The position numbers were made by a program, and so were the translations under genes. A stretch of 64,000 nt of DNA from NCBI RefSeq assembly GCF_014805625.2, contig NW_023998455.1:8497005-8561004 (forward strand). The letters run 5' to 3'. The DNA is from Glossina fuscipes. Taxonomy: Eukaryota; Arthropoda; Insecta; Diptera; Glossinidae. Every line of letters begins with the position of its first letter. The stretch's first letter is position 1. Positions 25,401-39,432 of the stretch are shown here, piece after piece. The notes beneath the pieces are model-generated. The model was not told the DNA's origin, did not search any database, and saw nothing but the letters and a program-made list of their open reading frames with translations.

Positions 25401-28400
25401 GTACCGATAGGAAGACCAAAGCTAAGGTTAGCACAAGTTTTCGACAGACACTTTGCATATGAAAGGGTGGACATATTTGTCCTTGTTTATCGACGTGATG
25501 TAAACATTTTATTGAAGCGAAATTAAGTTTTCTTAAAGCTCTCTACAAGGCCAATAAATCGATCTGTGGCTCTTTTATTGCGGATTAAGTTTAAAATGTA
25601 GCTGAGATCAGCACTCATAGTGTTGTACTTCCGTATACAAGTTCATTATGGGCGAGTTATTCTTTCTTTTTTTTTTTTTTTTTTGTTTTCTTTTCTTTTC
25701 ATTCGTGTGTTTGGTTGTGCTATAGTTTAGAAGTAGCACTTGTTGTCTGCTTTGGAGTTTTAATAATGTATAAAAATTAAACTCAAAATTTCGAGTAACG
25801 ATAAAATGGCAAAATCAGTTGGCGAAAAAGGTTAAGTGATATTAACGCTGCCGGTGTAGCGGTGGTTATTTGGTGGTTGGCGGCTGGCAGCTGGCGGTTA
25901 CCAAATGGCAAATTAAGGTGCTCAGCTGACTTTTGTAAAACGAAATAGTGATAAAATAATTTGTACGAACCATAAACAATTAGTATAAATTAAACGCAAA
26001 TAAATCTTAACTTAACGGGTTAAAAAAAAAGCGCGAATACAATGAAAGATAAAAAAAATGAAATCTTTTTGGAAAAATAACCTCAAGATTTTTAAAATTT
26101 TTCTGATAAAAGTGATAAAAAAAAAAAAAAAAGAATTGAAACAACACTTGTTTGTTTATTATTCAGTTTTCTTAACCTGGTTTTTTTTTTTTGGCTGTGA
26201 AAAATGCAGAAGAAGAGAAACCACACAAATAACGACAATTTTTTCTGCAAATGTCAACATTTGCAGTTTTGTTTCGTTTTGTTTTGTTTTTTTCGAAATA
26301 TTTGCGATTCATGTTTTACACAATTTTCATGCATCCAAGCTTAACAAATCTACTTAAAACAAATAGTAAATAAAAACGATTTTTTCCTGTTTCTTCCAGC
26401 TAAAAATAGAGAAAACATTGTGTGTATTAAATATATATATGTGAGTGTAATTCATGTACATGCACATGTGTGTGTTCGTACGATTTGAAAATTTTTAGGT
26501 GTGCTTTTCATTTTGAGGTTTGGTTTGCTAAAAGTGGGTTCGGAAAACGCCAAAAACAGCTATGCGCGTTATGAGTGGTGGTTGTTATAGTAGCACAGAC
26601 AGCCAAGCAGCCCGGCTACGGAAGGTTTTGCTAACGTTAAGTTTACGCGCGACTCTTACCATGTTACGCCTGCCTTTGACAATTTTCAACGCCTTCAATT
26701 AATTTTTTTTCTTTTTTTCTTCTTTTGGTTTTTTTCGATAATGTATTTGTAAACTAACACTAGGCAAACGAACCACACCATCATCTGTAATATCATCATC
26801 ACCGTTAGTGATGATCTTTTGGAAATATGCTTTGTTGCGTTACTACTACTGAAACCTACACAGCAATTGTTCATTGCTTATTGTTTTTATTATTGTTGCT
26901 GTTATTATTCTATTGACGATGTTGATAGTTGTTGATGCTGTTGATGTCTTTCCAATTTTTTATGTGTCTAAATTATATTTTCTCAGTGTTATTTTGCTGA
27001 TAATTTTACTTTATTTGATTTCGACAATTTTTAAACACACATTTAGAGCCATTCAAGTTTTCTTATTTTATTTTATTTATGATGTGTTGGTGGGTCGGCA
27101 ATAATTCCACTTTATTGCGGTTGCAGCCAGTTTTATATAATTTTTTTTTTTTTTTTATGCATATAATTTTATTAATTTATATTTTTTATTCTTTTTTTAT
27201 CACTCAATGAACTCTTAATGTGAAAAGATTGTAAACAATTTGTTGGACTAAAAGTTCAAGCAGCACGTCGTTGGCAACATATGTTAATAAATTTTATTAG
27301 AAACACCAAACCAGAGAGAGAGAGAGAGAGAGAACTTTAAGCAAAGACTAAGAGAAATCAAATCACTCATATCGCAATGCTTTTTTCTAAATATTCTAAA
27401 AACTTTATTCGAGCCAGCGAGTGTGCCTCTAAAAAGTAACTAGAAATGTAAAAACTTGCTATCTGAAGAAACGGATAGATGAATAGGTTCAGAATAAGCA
27501 AAAGCATCACAATCGGTTGACTGAATAATTTTCATTCAGTTCTCTTATCTATCGCTACGAAATAAACATTCAAACCAATTCCGAAAGCCGATACTTTAGT
27601 AAAGCGCCTATCCTATAATTCGGACTCAGCTAACAAACCGTATGATCGATCGATCTATGCTGTCTTAACAGAAAGGAACGAAACCAAGCATATTTTACAA
27701 AAAATGGAAAAAGAGATAAACTCATGGAAGTTCAAAAAAAACTTGACTACATTGGAAAGATGATGACAGAATAAATACACACAAGCTCTTTACGCATTAT
27801 ACACAACACCGACTCTCGGTGCGTAAAATCTGAAATCCATCTTCTTCGTGTGCTCATGCGCACTTATTCATCTACACATCGATCCACGTATACAGCTATC
27901 CTTTCAAATTGCTTTTCAAGCATATGGCTTTTGTTAACAACGTATCCATCTAGCTAAGAAGCGAAGTCCGCTGATATGTTCATTCTGTTTGTAACACCAC
28001 TCGTGAAAGACTTCGACCGCTTCAGAAAGTAAAGACTGATACAATTTTAGATTAGATCTACAGGCCTTTGGATATTTTCTCTCAGAAGAATCAAAATAAA
28101 AATTTTTAATTAAGTTTTAAATGAGATAAATCCCGAACTCTTCACTTGACATCTTAGGAGGTGTAGCAAGCAGCAATGAGGAAAAATTTACCAAAAATAC
28201 CTATCAGATCCACATTTATGTTACGGGCCATATCTCCGATTGGCATCTTAATATGTTTGCGTTTACATAAGGTTTGTAACCAAGATTCGTCTAACTGTGT
28301 ACTTTTAATGATCGATTTGCAGAGTTTTAGCAAAATATAAAAATTGCTACAAGACAGGTGCCAATATTGCCAATAGGCCGACGTCTATAGATCTTACCTA

Positions 28401-28460
28401 AGGTCGTATTTATTAACAGAGATCTTCATTTAAATTGCCTTCCGAATAACCTTAATTAAA
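25400..28460. other. Non-coding tract with T-rich centre
   Basis: From about 25.65 to 27.25 kb there are long T runs (25670-25684, 27139-27156), GGTGG/GGCGGCTGGCAGCTGGCGG words at about 25860-25900 and GTTGTTGATG words near 26925. On either side the texture is smoother. No gene recognised. Confidence 0.5.
27313..27332. repeat. (AG)n microsatellite
   Basis: Ten AG units. GAGAG words can be GAGA-factor sites in flies, but an isolated run is weak evidence for that. Confidence 0.93.
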
Positions 28461-28465
28461 TCTTC

Positions 28466-28687
28466 TTTTTTTTATGGCCAATCACTCAGGGTCACTATTC
28501 GGTTTAAGCGATGAGGGTCGAGAAATGCCGATGACGAATGAGAAAGAAAATATGAGGAAGATGGTGGACATGCGCCCAATCGACAAGCGTTATGCGTTTG
28601 CGGACTAAACAAATTCTGCCGCACTGAGATTTGATCCCGCAAACATTGAGTTGGTGGTCGCGATTCTTACCTGCTCGTCTACTCATA
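28466..28687 (-). mobile_element. tRNA-derived SINE, family A, copy 3
   Basis: Inverted relative to copy 1. On the minus strand it opens with TGAGTAGACGAGCAGGTAAG and AATCGCG (box A zone). It then has GCGGGATCAAATCTCAGTGC (box B zone), a CTTCCTCATATTTTCTTTCTC-like pyrimidine stretch, and the 3' end ACCCTGAGTGATTGGCCAT followed by eight A. Both the head and the 3' end match copy 1 while the middle has drifted. The 60-codon minus-strand frame inside it is not a gene. Confidence 0.78.
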
Positions 28688-28689
28688 CG

Positions 28690-31600
28690 AATTTACTTTA
28701 ATTTATATTTCGCTAGAGGCATATGTTCACTTTGATGTGAAATCAGCACGATTCGACTAAGAAATCTTGTTTACGGGGTAGAGAACACACCTTTCGACAT
28801 GACCGAAATGTTACACTCTCACTTGTGCTAAATAGTTAAATAAGTAAATAGTTTTACATTTTTCAAAAAATCATGCTTACCTACAGTAAAGAGTATATGA
28901 ATACAATTGCTATAAGCAATAACCTCGTGGTTTAACTTCTCTTTAAGCGAAAGGAAGATGTTGCATATTATTTTGTTCATTTTTTTTTTCTTTTTTTTAC
29001 GTCTAGTTTAAACTGGTGATTTCGTAAATTTTTTTCTGTTTTTTTCTTCACATATTTTTTCTGCCCATAAACAAATAACTAGATGGATAGCTTTTTAACC
29101 TGCTACGTTTTTCGTTGCCTCCGCTGCATGAAAAAGATGATGTTAAAGTCGAGATTTTGTTGGCTTTTTTCTTTGGAAAAAAAAAAAAAATGTTTACAGA
29201 TAATAAATTAGTAACTTGTACTTTTTTCACCATTAAAGCAAATAAACCTCAGAAGGAAACGAACAAAAAAAAAAAAGAAGAAAAAAGCAGAAGAAAAAGG
29301 CTGATGTTGGTTTTAATTATTCAGAATCTTTTTTTTTTTTGTGGTAAGATAAACTATAGATTATAAACATGTAGTAAAAGGAAGGGAGATGAAAATAGTG
29401 CGAGGATAGGAGAGAAGTAGTTGGCTTGGGCTGATGGTGTCCTTTCATAAATCACAAGTGAACTGATGGCGGCAAGATTTGTTGCGTAGAATTTAATTAC
29501 CTGCGTTACTCTACAGTTGATTAACTGAAATGCAACTCAAACTATGCTATGCCTAAGTTTAACAGTTTTTTCTTAATTCAAAGTAAAGCAGCTTTAGCTG
29601 AATTTTAAATTCTTCAAATTTTTCCCGATTTATTTTTTATTTTAAACGATCACTACTACTATTTTCACATCAGAATTGTAAATGGTCTCCGTAAATATAT
29701 ACATCAAGTCACAGGTCGATATCGATATGTAAATTGGGCAGACTAACGTAATAATTTTATTCATTGACTTTAAGTCCTAATTAATGAAAACAAAGACTAA
29801 GAGCTATGGGCAGTGAATTTGTCAGCATTCACCCTTTATCATTTGTTATAGCTCTATAAAACTTCTATCTGTCCTCGTACATTTTCCCTTTCCTTTCTTG
29901 TCAAGCCGTTCGGAAAGATTCCCTAAGTTGAACCCATGCAGTGCACGTACTTGTTAAAGACAATACATTTGGAAAGTGTTAACAATCATTACATACGCTA
30001 TTATTTTTGAACGAAACGATGTCAAAATAAACAACAAAACTTTCTTCTAAAACATATAAAAATTAAGGAAAGCATTAAGTTTATACCCAAAAAAATAAAT
30101 GAGTGTAAATAAGAATGCAACAGGTTTGTCTCTTTTCACACAAACATTAATCCACATAAAACACTAAAAGTACGCGGAAACTTAAAATTTGATCCATTAC
30201 ATTACGTGTGTTGTGCACAAAATTTGTTCTAATAAAAAGTTTTTTGGTGTTTTCGTGAGGTGGAAATCGCCGGCATATTCCAAGCGTTCTTAGTTTATTT
30301 TATGTTTCCTCTTTAGCCGCCTCACCTATTAGCACAACATATCGCCCTCATTTAACGTTTTATTGGCATCTTACGATCATTGACACATCTTATGCTAACT
30401 GATGCAAGGTTTCCATGCGGTTTCTACTGATAACTGATGCAAGCTTTCCTTTCGGGTTTTAGCTACACTTTGACCAAAGGACGGGGGTACTGTTATGAGA
30501 CATTCTTATACGCTCTCAATTCCTTCGGTCGCTGTTTACCACGTTTTCTCATTCGTATTGATGACGACGGATTACTCTTATGTAGTTATGACAAACCGCT
30601 CTTAAACCATACGTCTGACGCTTCACGGTAAACGGAAACACTCAGGTAAACTAAGAGCGAAATCGGAAAATCGTCTCACTTCAAGTCTTACGTTAGCTTG
30701 GCGTCACCAACCAGCAAAACTTATATCCGAAGTCGAAAAATCCTCGCTCGAATACCTTCTTCTATTTACGTCTGCGTTAACCGCTTAGCTATCTTATCCT
30801 CCGTGAAATAAAGAAACGGAATGTTTGCAAAGTAAGTGTGAAGTTATGACTTTGGTCCTCACAGCTCAAATTGCGTAATTTAGAAATTATTGCTTGCCTT
30901 GTGGTTTTAATATAGATGGGAACGATTCTGCGAAAAGGAGAGGAGAGCTTTTCAACTATTACTAAAGTAGATTGAAACCATTTACCTACTAGTACGAAAA
31001 ATATTTTTGGGAATATGTTTATAAATATTTAACATTCATTACCATTCAAGTGAAGACATCTACGAACTAATGTTTTAGTAAAAGAAAGAAAAAACGCAAA
31101 ATCTTTAAAATGAATGAGTGTTAATAAGTCAATGTGAAATTTTTGTTTACAAAATAAACGATCATATAAAAAGAAGTCAGTGCAGACACAAAAGCAAAAA
31201 GTAGAGTCGGTTTTAGTCGAATATTGTATCGCTTCGTCTTCTTACATTTCTCCTTTGTTCTTCGGTAAGTTGTGCTTCTGGCAATACGAGAGCTTCGCCG
31301 TACCTTTTATTTCAGCGGGTAACGAACGCAATCATGGACTTATTACGCCATTGCTATGGCGATTGCAGCTCAGTGATTGCCTTGTTTTTGAAAGGTTCTT
31401 CAAAAATGTTTATTCGTTAAAATACAATAAATATTGATAAACGGTTTCAAGTGATATGTTAATCACTTCAAACAATTTTAAATTGAAATGTAAGAAAAAA
31501 AGCAAATAGATGTTAAATAAATAATTGAGGAGAGAAGACAGGAGAGATTATATGTTCAACTTTGAATATTCACCGCTTGGTTTTGTTTTTTGTTTTTTTT

Positions 31601-33170
31601 TTTTTTTTTTAGTAAATAAAATCAATCAATTTGAATAAAATTTTCTTCTTATGAGCTGGTCTTGTTAAAGTATCTTAAAATTATTGAAAGCCATTACAGC
31701 CAATAAAGCATTTTGAGGAGATATTTTTGGAGGTAAATTGTAACCAACGCTACACACCCAGCCGGACCATTTTTAAAGCGACAGATTAACATTTTAGTAA
31801 ATAACTGAAAATCGTTCGACAAGAGAAAAGCAAATGAAACCCATCGACAAAGACAATTGAAGAAAAAACCAAACTTTGAATACTATTTTATACGAATTTA
31901 CTATGTTGACGTTGATGTTGTCGTTGTCGTTGTTGACAGCAACGTCTGCATAAATAAAGGATACCCAATAGCGAATCATACTAAAATCATTAAGAAAGCG
32001 AAAAACATTGTTTGCACAAGACAGACTACAGCCAACTACGAAATAAGACACTGCTACGACGAGTGTCAACGATAGCCGAAATCAACTATCATTTAATCAG
32101 AAACAAAACAATGTCTTTTTGGAAAAATGATCAATCGTACATAACATAAGGCTTTACTTTATATCTTTACTCTGACCATTGAGAGTGTACTAAATTGACC
32201 TTCCCATTTGTAACAGGCATTTGAGACCCCGATAAAGAAGTGCATGATATAATACAGACCTCTGTGTCAAATGTCACATCATAAACGTCATCAGTGTGTT
32301 TTGATTTTGAACGGAGTGATTTTGTTGAACAAAGAAATCGCATTAAAATATATTCGCGAAATGAAATGAGATGAGATGGAAGAACTGAGTCCAAACGAGC
32401 GAATATTGTGCGGCCAAACGGAAACCACGCGAATATCGCTCAAAAATCAAGGTGATGTGAACAGTGTTCTTCGATTGCCGGCGAGCTCAGGATTGCGAGT
32501 TTGGGGATTATATGGAGGACGACGAAATAGATTTAAAAAAGAAAAAATTACACTGGCCTTAGTTTTTTGACGCAAGGGTATATTCTTGATCAGCATACGG
32601 TGCTCAATTAAATCACTTTCGTGGATATTTTTATCTGCTTGTCTGTCCAAGCGCGTATCAGTCTGTGTACTGCCTGTCCTGGCATATATTGTAATCTTTT
32701 TAATGGCCACGGAGCGAGCTTGAAAATAAACTTTATAAAGATTTCGCAATGCCATCTCGAGAATATGACTGACCATACTGATGAAATGGCAAGCCCATGA
32801 TTGACAAAGTGCATTGCAATTTTGGTATACATTGATGGATGAGTGGATGAGTCTCACAAAACTTTCTTCTTTTTTTTATTGTTTAAAGATATATTAAATA
32901 TATATATATATATATATATTTATTTATTTTTTTTTTTTTTTTTGATAGTTTGTAGCTTCTTCTTTTAGGCATTCAGAGAAATAACAACAAAGGATTCGCA
33001 GTGCTGTAATAGAAAAATCTCAGTACGAACATGAGATGTTTGGGCTGAACCTTAGTAGCGGCAACGATTAGTTGAGATTATTTATTTGAATTCGGTTTTT
33101 TTTGTCAATTCATTGACTTTTGATGTTTGCATCTCTTTCACATCTATTCTTATCATTACTATTAATAATA
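28690..33170. other. Non-coding tract, no gene recognised
   Basis: T- and A-rich runs at 28980-29000, 29177-29190, 29263-29290 and 31590-31610, plus a TTGACGTTGATG/TTGTCG cluster at 31904-31935. Otherwise plain AT-rich DNA. Frames at 30437-30631, 31180-31437, 32376-32570 and 32447-32857 lack motifs and splice context. Confidence 0.5.
32898..32943. repeat. (TA)n followed by T run
   Basis: Eleven TA units, then TTTATTTAT and about 17 T. Confidence 0.93.
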
Positions 33171-33177
33171 TAGCCGA

Positions 33178-33284
33178 AGAAATAAAGTCTAAGGCAAAAA
33201 TGTTAAAGCACTAAACGAATCTAAGGCTACTGACTTTATTGAGATTTGAACCGACGATCATTGAGTTATTAAAGCTAAATCCTG
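33178..33284 (-). mobile_element. tRNA-derived SINE, family B, copy 2
   Basis: On the minus strand: CTCAATGATCGTCGGTTCAA (intact box B GGTTCAAATCTC), CAATAAAGTCAGTAGCC, TTAGATTCGTTTAGTGC and TTTAACATTTTTGCCTTAGA. Block order is the same as in the other two copies. The AGCGCGGTAG block after box B is deleted here. Confidence 0.68.
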
Positions 33285-33289
33285 AAAAA

Positions 33290-34460
33290 TTAAAAAAAAA
33301 ACAAATTTTTCATTTTTCAAATATAAATAAAAAAAAAAACACAGCTAAAGCAAGTAAATATTGGTTGACAACGAAGACCTAGCTCTTCATGCGTCTCTCC
33401 CAATCGGAGTATCCAGGATGTACCAAATTTTTGGAAAAACAACGAAACTAAAAAACTTACACAATTAAAACAAAAAAATTTATATTTTATAAAAGCTGAA
33501 AATTTCACTCTCAACTGTACCAGTTGTCTATCTACCTACGATTTAATATAAATATCTATTAGATCGTGTGATCGAGATTTGTTCGATATTTCGTTTTCTT
33601 CTGTCTGGGTGTACAGGGTTTCTAAGATTCGTCTTAAGACGGATAATTTTATTTATTTATTTACTTATTTTTTTTGTTATTGTCATTATCAATTCTTTTT
33701 TTTCCCTGAGTATATTCTCATCTATTTATATCGACACGTTCAATTTTTCTGGGTAGGGTCCATTTTCATCTTTGTAAGTTTAGCAATAACAAAAACAAAG
33801 TTAGCGTAGAAAAAATGACAGTTAAAAGTCAACCGCTACGACAAGTTTATTTATTTACATTTTCTTCGTTTCGAAGATGAGTCGGTACGTCTGCTAGTTG
33901 TGCTTCAAATAATTGCGAAATTTGTTTATTTATTAGTACAACAGCAACATAAATGCAATAAACCAATTATACACTTTGCTGCACCATCGAAGCTTTGTGT
34001 CAACAATCATTTAACTTTCAAAACATAAAAGTTGCATAAAGACGCACACACGAAGAAGGCCTTTTCAAATAATTGAATTTTTGCTTTTGTTAGTAATGCA
34101 ATTGTCATCCACACTCTTTGCTAATTTTATTTGATTCCATACGCGTTCGAAGGTAAATCGATAAGCATCTACACTTTTGCTTTATCTCCTCCAGTTTCCA
34201 TTACGCTGGTGAGAATGCGTGGAGAATACATTGGAAGGCAAATATGAAAATTCCAAATTTTTAATCAGAGAATAAAACCGAAAAAGCAATCTTTTGCATA
34301 AACAAGTAAGAAAATTATATTCGCTAGGGGCCGAATCTTTTATGCCCAGCACTGTTATCCTGAAAAACATTTAAATGTTCATACTGTATAATACTGGATG
34401 GGCGCAGCTGATTTTTTTCTATTTTCAAAATAAAAATGGAAATTTATAAAAGGTGTGTGT
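33290..34460. other. Non-coding tract, no gene recognised
   Basis: AT-rich with TTTATTTATT runs near 33650. No gene, RNA or mobile element recognised. Confidence 0.45.
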
Positions 34461-34469
34461 GTGTGTGTA

Positions 34470-34800
34470 GTTTATGATCAAGAAGAAAACTCACGGAAAG
34501 CAAACGTGTTCCCCGTGTTTGTTCTACAAGGGTGTGGGGGATGGATGTGAGTTCCTAGACCTATTCCGGCCATTTTCAAACTATTCTGCAAATTTGCACG
34601 CGACCGGGAAAATGTTTTCTACACCAGGTACCCAGTTGGGATGAGCGGCCAGATTGACATGCTTAAGTCGATTCAGAATTTGTTGTTTATCAAGACCATA
34701 TACACTTTATACGGTCTCTGAAGCTTTCTTCTGGAAGTTGCGAACATGTTCACAAAACGAATGTTTCCCTGCTTACGTCCTTTGGTACTCACAACTCATA
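34470..34800 (+). repeat. Probable dispersed fly repeat fragment
   Basis: The stretch CTTAAGTCGATTCAG, then TACACTTTATACGGTCTCTG, then TTCTTCTGGAAGTTGCGAAC and TTCACAAAACGAATG resembles the shared tail of repeats that end in stereotyped ATATACTTTATAGGGTCGG-like words in Drosophila genomes. I recall the pattern but cannot name the family or confirm copy number from one window. Confidence 0.35.
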
Positions 34801-36944
34801 ACATAATGTAAGACACTGCCTGCAATAAGAATTCACGACCTAAGCAATGAACGAGCAATAATATCTCGAACAATAGATTAAAGTCTAATGGTAAGAGAAG
34901 AGATGTATTTTTAGCTTTTCGTGTATGAGAAATATTTCTTTTGTATTTCAAAATTTGTTACGTAACGTACAAACAAGGGTAAAACCCTGATTGACTGCAT
35001 TGAACAATGATGTCATTTTAAGCGTTAAGCTGTCTGATGTTATAGCTTATAGATTTTTTGAATGCATATTAATTTAATCTCGTAGATGTACGTATGTGTT
35101 GCCGTGTGTATTGCCTGGAATAGCAGCCCTTCGTGAGTATGAAAACAAAAAATGAAATGAATTAATTTAATAACTTTCGAACAATAATTAAACATTGAAA
35201 AGTTGCAAGTGATTGTTAAAAGTAAAATCTATACAAAACATACGTCAAGGATTAGGACAAGGAAATACCATAAAATACAATGTTCATCAATGCCGCCCGA
35301 AGTTTGGCTTAATTAACTTAACGAAGACACACCTCAAGCAAGCCCTTATCGATTTTTAAGGTTAGCGGATATTGTTGACACTAAAATGTGCCAGCAAGTC
35401 AATTAAGTGAAGTAAGGCCAACTGCATGCATCAAACTTTTACATTTTCATTTGTTTAGTTACTTTGATACTAAAAAGAAAGCACATCTGATGATAATTAC
35501 GTTACTGTAACATTACTTACTTTCATAGTTCGCTTATTTCATTGGCTACTCGAAGTTTTCCTCTACGATTTCTTTCCTTTTAAGATGTTCGTTAGCAACG
35601 CGTCCTTAGAGAAGCTAAACTGTTTAGTTTATAAAATCCTGAAGAAACGAGTCATTTTTTATGAGAAGGTCCACTTTTTCACATAGGTCATACAAGCCCG
35701 GCGTATCTACTTTGAACAGCAGTGCAAACGTAATTATTACAAAGCCAAAATATCGTTGAGCAAACAATCGTTCTACAAAAATTAAAATCGTCTAACCATA
35801 TTATCGTTTGTCTGAGAGTTCAATTGCGTCAAAGAGATTTGAATGAAATCATTTTCGCGATGTAAGAATAAGAAGCAAACTCTTAATAAATTAAAGTAAT
35901 CGCAACCTGGAAAACAAATATTTTCTGAGATTATTTACTTCATTAGTCAGTCCAGTGTAGTTGTTATGCGGATGTAAAATCAATGTAATGCCAATTAACT
36001 TTACGTAAATAATTACTCAAGCACTTACGGTAATCTCTACAAAGACCGACTACGTTATCCTCAATTTTATACTTTTAGTGCAAGAAAATATTACAAATAA
36101 ATAAATAGTAAGCGAATGTGAAATTCGTCGGCACATAAATTATGAGCTCTCACCGCTGCAACTAATTAAAAAATCAACACGCGAATATCAATGCATTCGC
36201 AATTTATATTAAAAAGAACGAGAAAACGATTTGCAGGAATCTGTATATTATACGACAAGCAAACGATTAAAATGATCAATATGTGGCAACAAACACACCC
36301 GCTGAACTTCGGGGGAAACAAAATGGTATGAGAAGATTTACGAGTAAATGCGTTTTATAAAGAAACACAATGACATTAGCTACGTCATGCAAAGAAGACA
36401 TGGCCGATACGTGCAGAGAGGATATGCGACTGTGCAAAGGAAAATAAGAAGCCGGCAAAGTGAATGCGGTTAATGTTTGAAAAGTTAGTTTTTCTTCGTC
36501 ATTTTTTTTTCCCGTCTGTCTCGTTTAAAGGAGATTAAAAATCAAAAAGGTGAAAAAAGAAGAAAACCCTTTATTTGTTTATTGGATTTGTATACAAAAA
36601 TTATATGGCGGAATGCATTGATTGGGCGAGTGGACACATCGCACATACGCTAAACATAAAATAACAAGCCAACGACAACAACTAGCCAAACATGACAAAC
36701 CACAACAAGATGCTTAATAAGTAACATGAGGATAAATTAAATTTCGATGGTACAAGAAATCAACAACAACAAGAACAACGACAATAAATACAATAATAGA
36801 CAACTATATGGTTATGCGTGTGGATGATCAGTACTTAAGATCAGCCATAGCAGCAAAGGAGCCAGTGCCGTGTTATAATGTATTCACAGCAAGCATATAG
36901 ACAGCAACTTGAGATATTTTAAACGAAAACGACACATACACACT

Positions 36945-36964
36945 CACACACACACACACACACA
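36945..36964. repeat. (CA)n microsatellite
   Basis: Ten CA units, flanked by CACATACGTATACATATATAC-type sequence. Confidence 0.92.
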
Positions 36965-37843
36965 TACGTATACATATATACATATACACTTTGCCGACCC
37001 GATAATTGTTTCGGATAAATGTACGGTGCTTATAAACTCTTGGCCAGTTGTGGATCCTTTCTGAAAATCTCGTGTAATTAAAATGAATCAAAACCTATGG
37101 AGAAGATCGGAAATTTTTTTTTTTATTTTTCTGACTAAAGAAAATAAACATTTGAATTAACAGAAGAAACTTAAAAAACTAAATGCAATGCCAGGAATTT
37201 GTAAAAAATTGAGAAAAAAATAAAAATAAAAATAAAAAAAGAAAAAGCAAAGAACAACGCAACAACCTGCGTGAGGAGCCCAAAAAAGAAAACAACAGCG
37301 AAAATCTGCAGTCTTTGGTCACTAGGAGGGCGTTATGCACAGAATTATCTTTAATGGCTCTGCAGAGTGCAATGGCTAGATTACCAGGTCTTTGTCTGCA
37401 GCACGACACGAATGCCAGACCAAACCGCAAAATCATACACATACACATGCATAGCGCATACACATACATATATAAATGAAATTAAAAAGAAAAATATATT
37501 TCTCATCCTCTATATTGCGTTTGACTTGTCTTGAAAGATGATGTGGCCAACTTGATTACTAACTAAGATTATGAGCCGTTGTTGTGGTGGTTATTGAACT
37601 TGCATCCTTTGGTTTTTCAGGTTTGATGCCGTATTGTCCGCCAAGGTTTCGCCAGATATTTTGTAGTTGCTTGTCATTAATTTATTGAAATTAGTTAAAC
37701 ATTTAAAACTTAATCATCTACGATCAGCAGCAAGCAGTGTCTCACCGTCACCGTCACCGCCACCGTCAGCCTATATTTTTTATATATGTATGTGCGGTTT
37801 TTTAGTCAATAGATTAGCAGTCGATTTGTACTGTTCCCAAACA

Positions 37844-37850
<7 letters not shown>

Positions 37851-37874
<24 letters not shown>
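37851..37874. repeat. (CT)n microsatellite
   Basis: Twelve CT units. On the other strand it reads GAGAGAG, a potential GAGA-factor binding array. A second, imperfect CT-rich tract lies at 38256-38325, so two such arrays fall within 0.5 kb. Confidence 0.93.
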
Positions 37875-38255
37875 TCCTTTCCTACTCCTTCTCTTCTCTT
37901 TGAAATGCTCAACAGACACCACCGGAATTTCTTATTATTACTCTTGTTATTGTTAAGACTTTGCATATATGAATTTGAGTTAAGTAAATAATCATCTTCA
38001 GCAAATCTGCCAATCATTTAATTCCTTCTTTTATTATTATTATTTTATTTGCTTGGTTTCGTTAATATCAGTTGATTGCCGTCTTTTGATCTGCTTCTTA
38101 CATTTAATTTCTTTCAAGTTTACACGTCATCTGATCTTGTGCCACATGAAGACATCAAATGTTTATCTCATTCATTCATTAAATCCTTCCATTAAATTGC
38201 AACAAACAATTATCGGGTTTTTCCTCCCCCTTCTTAGCAAATTTATAAAAGCCAT

Positions 38256-38325
38256 CTGTCTCTCTCCCTCCCTATCTCTTTCTCCCTCTCTCTCTGTCGC
38301 TGTCTTCCTCTGTCTCTGTCTTCCT
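38256..38325. repeat. CT-rich imperfect array
   Basis: CTGTCTCTCTCCCTCCC-type polypyrimidine of 70 bp. It may bind GAGA factor on the other strand; function is inferred only from the motif. Confidence 0.8.
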
Positions 38326-39432
38326 GCTTTTACTTGACAACAAATAATCGATAAATTTTAATATGTTGGCAGTCGGTCAGTTTCGCTTAGTTAATCGGTG
38401 ACGGAACTCAACGTTTACGGGCAGATCAGATCGTAAAGAAACGGCTGTACAGTGGTAATAAAGCATTTTCAATGAACTGCAGCGCTCTTATTCCACTACA
38501 TGAAGTAGATAGTTTTGAAACAAATGATTCAAACCGATTGTAATAAGCATTTAGTTCTTGTTTAAAAATAGGAGAAAGTTTAACACTAACGATAAAAAAA
38601 GTTTAAGAGATTCTAGTCAGATCGAACATATCTGCAGATCGCTTCAATTCACATGACTTTCACTTGTTGGAAAACTTCGTAAATTGCTGTACATTTGTTG
38701 TTGCCATAATGTTAAGCACTGTCTTGGTATCCATTTAACGAGAACGGCATAGCAAAGGTAAGCTGGTTTGCATGATTTCATGTATATCTCAAATGGCTCC
38801 TTTTTTTGCATCGCAACGTCTCTGCGATAATGAACCGCAAGGGCATCACCTACGAAGCTAAGCCCAAAAAAATATCGATTTGGCGTTCATCTCATTCATA
38901 TAATTACCATGTGTTTTATGTTGGGTTGCTTATGGCTGCAATTCCGGCTAATTAAAGCTTAAAGAATTCTAAACTGACTTTAGCATTGTTTCCCGCTGAT
39001 CGTTACTGTTTATTATCTTTATACCTTTTGTTGTGTGACTGAGGAGCAATAAAATGAAAACATGAGCTAAAAGGGAAAAAAAAAGTTACTTCTCTAAGGA
39101 ACATACATAAAACTTTTTGCAGCTACCACTCACTAGAGAAAGAAGATTTCAGCTAATATAAAATAGAGATGTAACCGTATTCGGATCTCGTTCCGTTTTG
39201 CACGAAAAGTATGACGCAGAGATAAATGTATTTTGTAGGCAGAAAATATACTCAACTTATCCGCATTAAAAAATCAAGTAGAAAGCTGTGCGCGTGGATT
39301 GATTTAGAACGCTTATGTTAACTCTACTTCAGTCCCCTAAGCCCTTTGCACTCCTATTTTCTCATTAAAAAAAAGACATAAGTATTCGGAAGACGATACA
39401 CTTAGTACTTGAAAGCAAAAAAAAACATTTAA

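Larger units (their letters stand above)
34810..39330. other. Non-coding tract, no gene recognised
   Basis: Up to about 36.4 kb the texture is smooth and nothing is recognised. From 36.5 to 38.3 kb it is rich in CAA/AAC words, CA and CT runs, and ACCGTC repeats at 37746-37768. From 38.4 kb it is smooth again. The frames in the middle section are translations of repeats. Confidence 0.5.

Noticed and set aside
32447..32857. 136-codon minus-strand frame
   Set aside because: Longest frame in its area but no motif, no splice signals and an overlapping shifted frame at 32608-32832; treated as chance.
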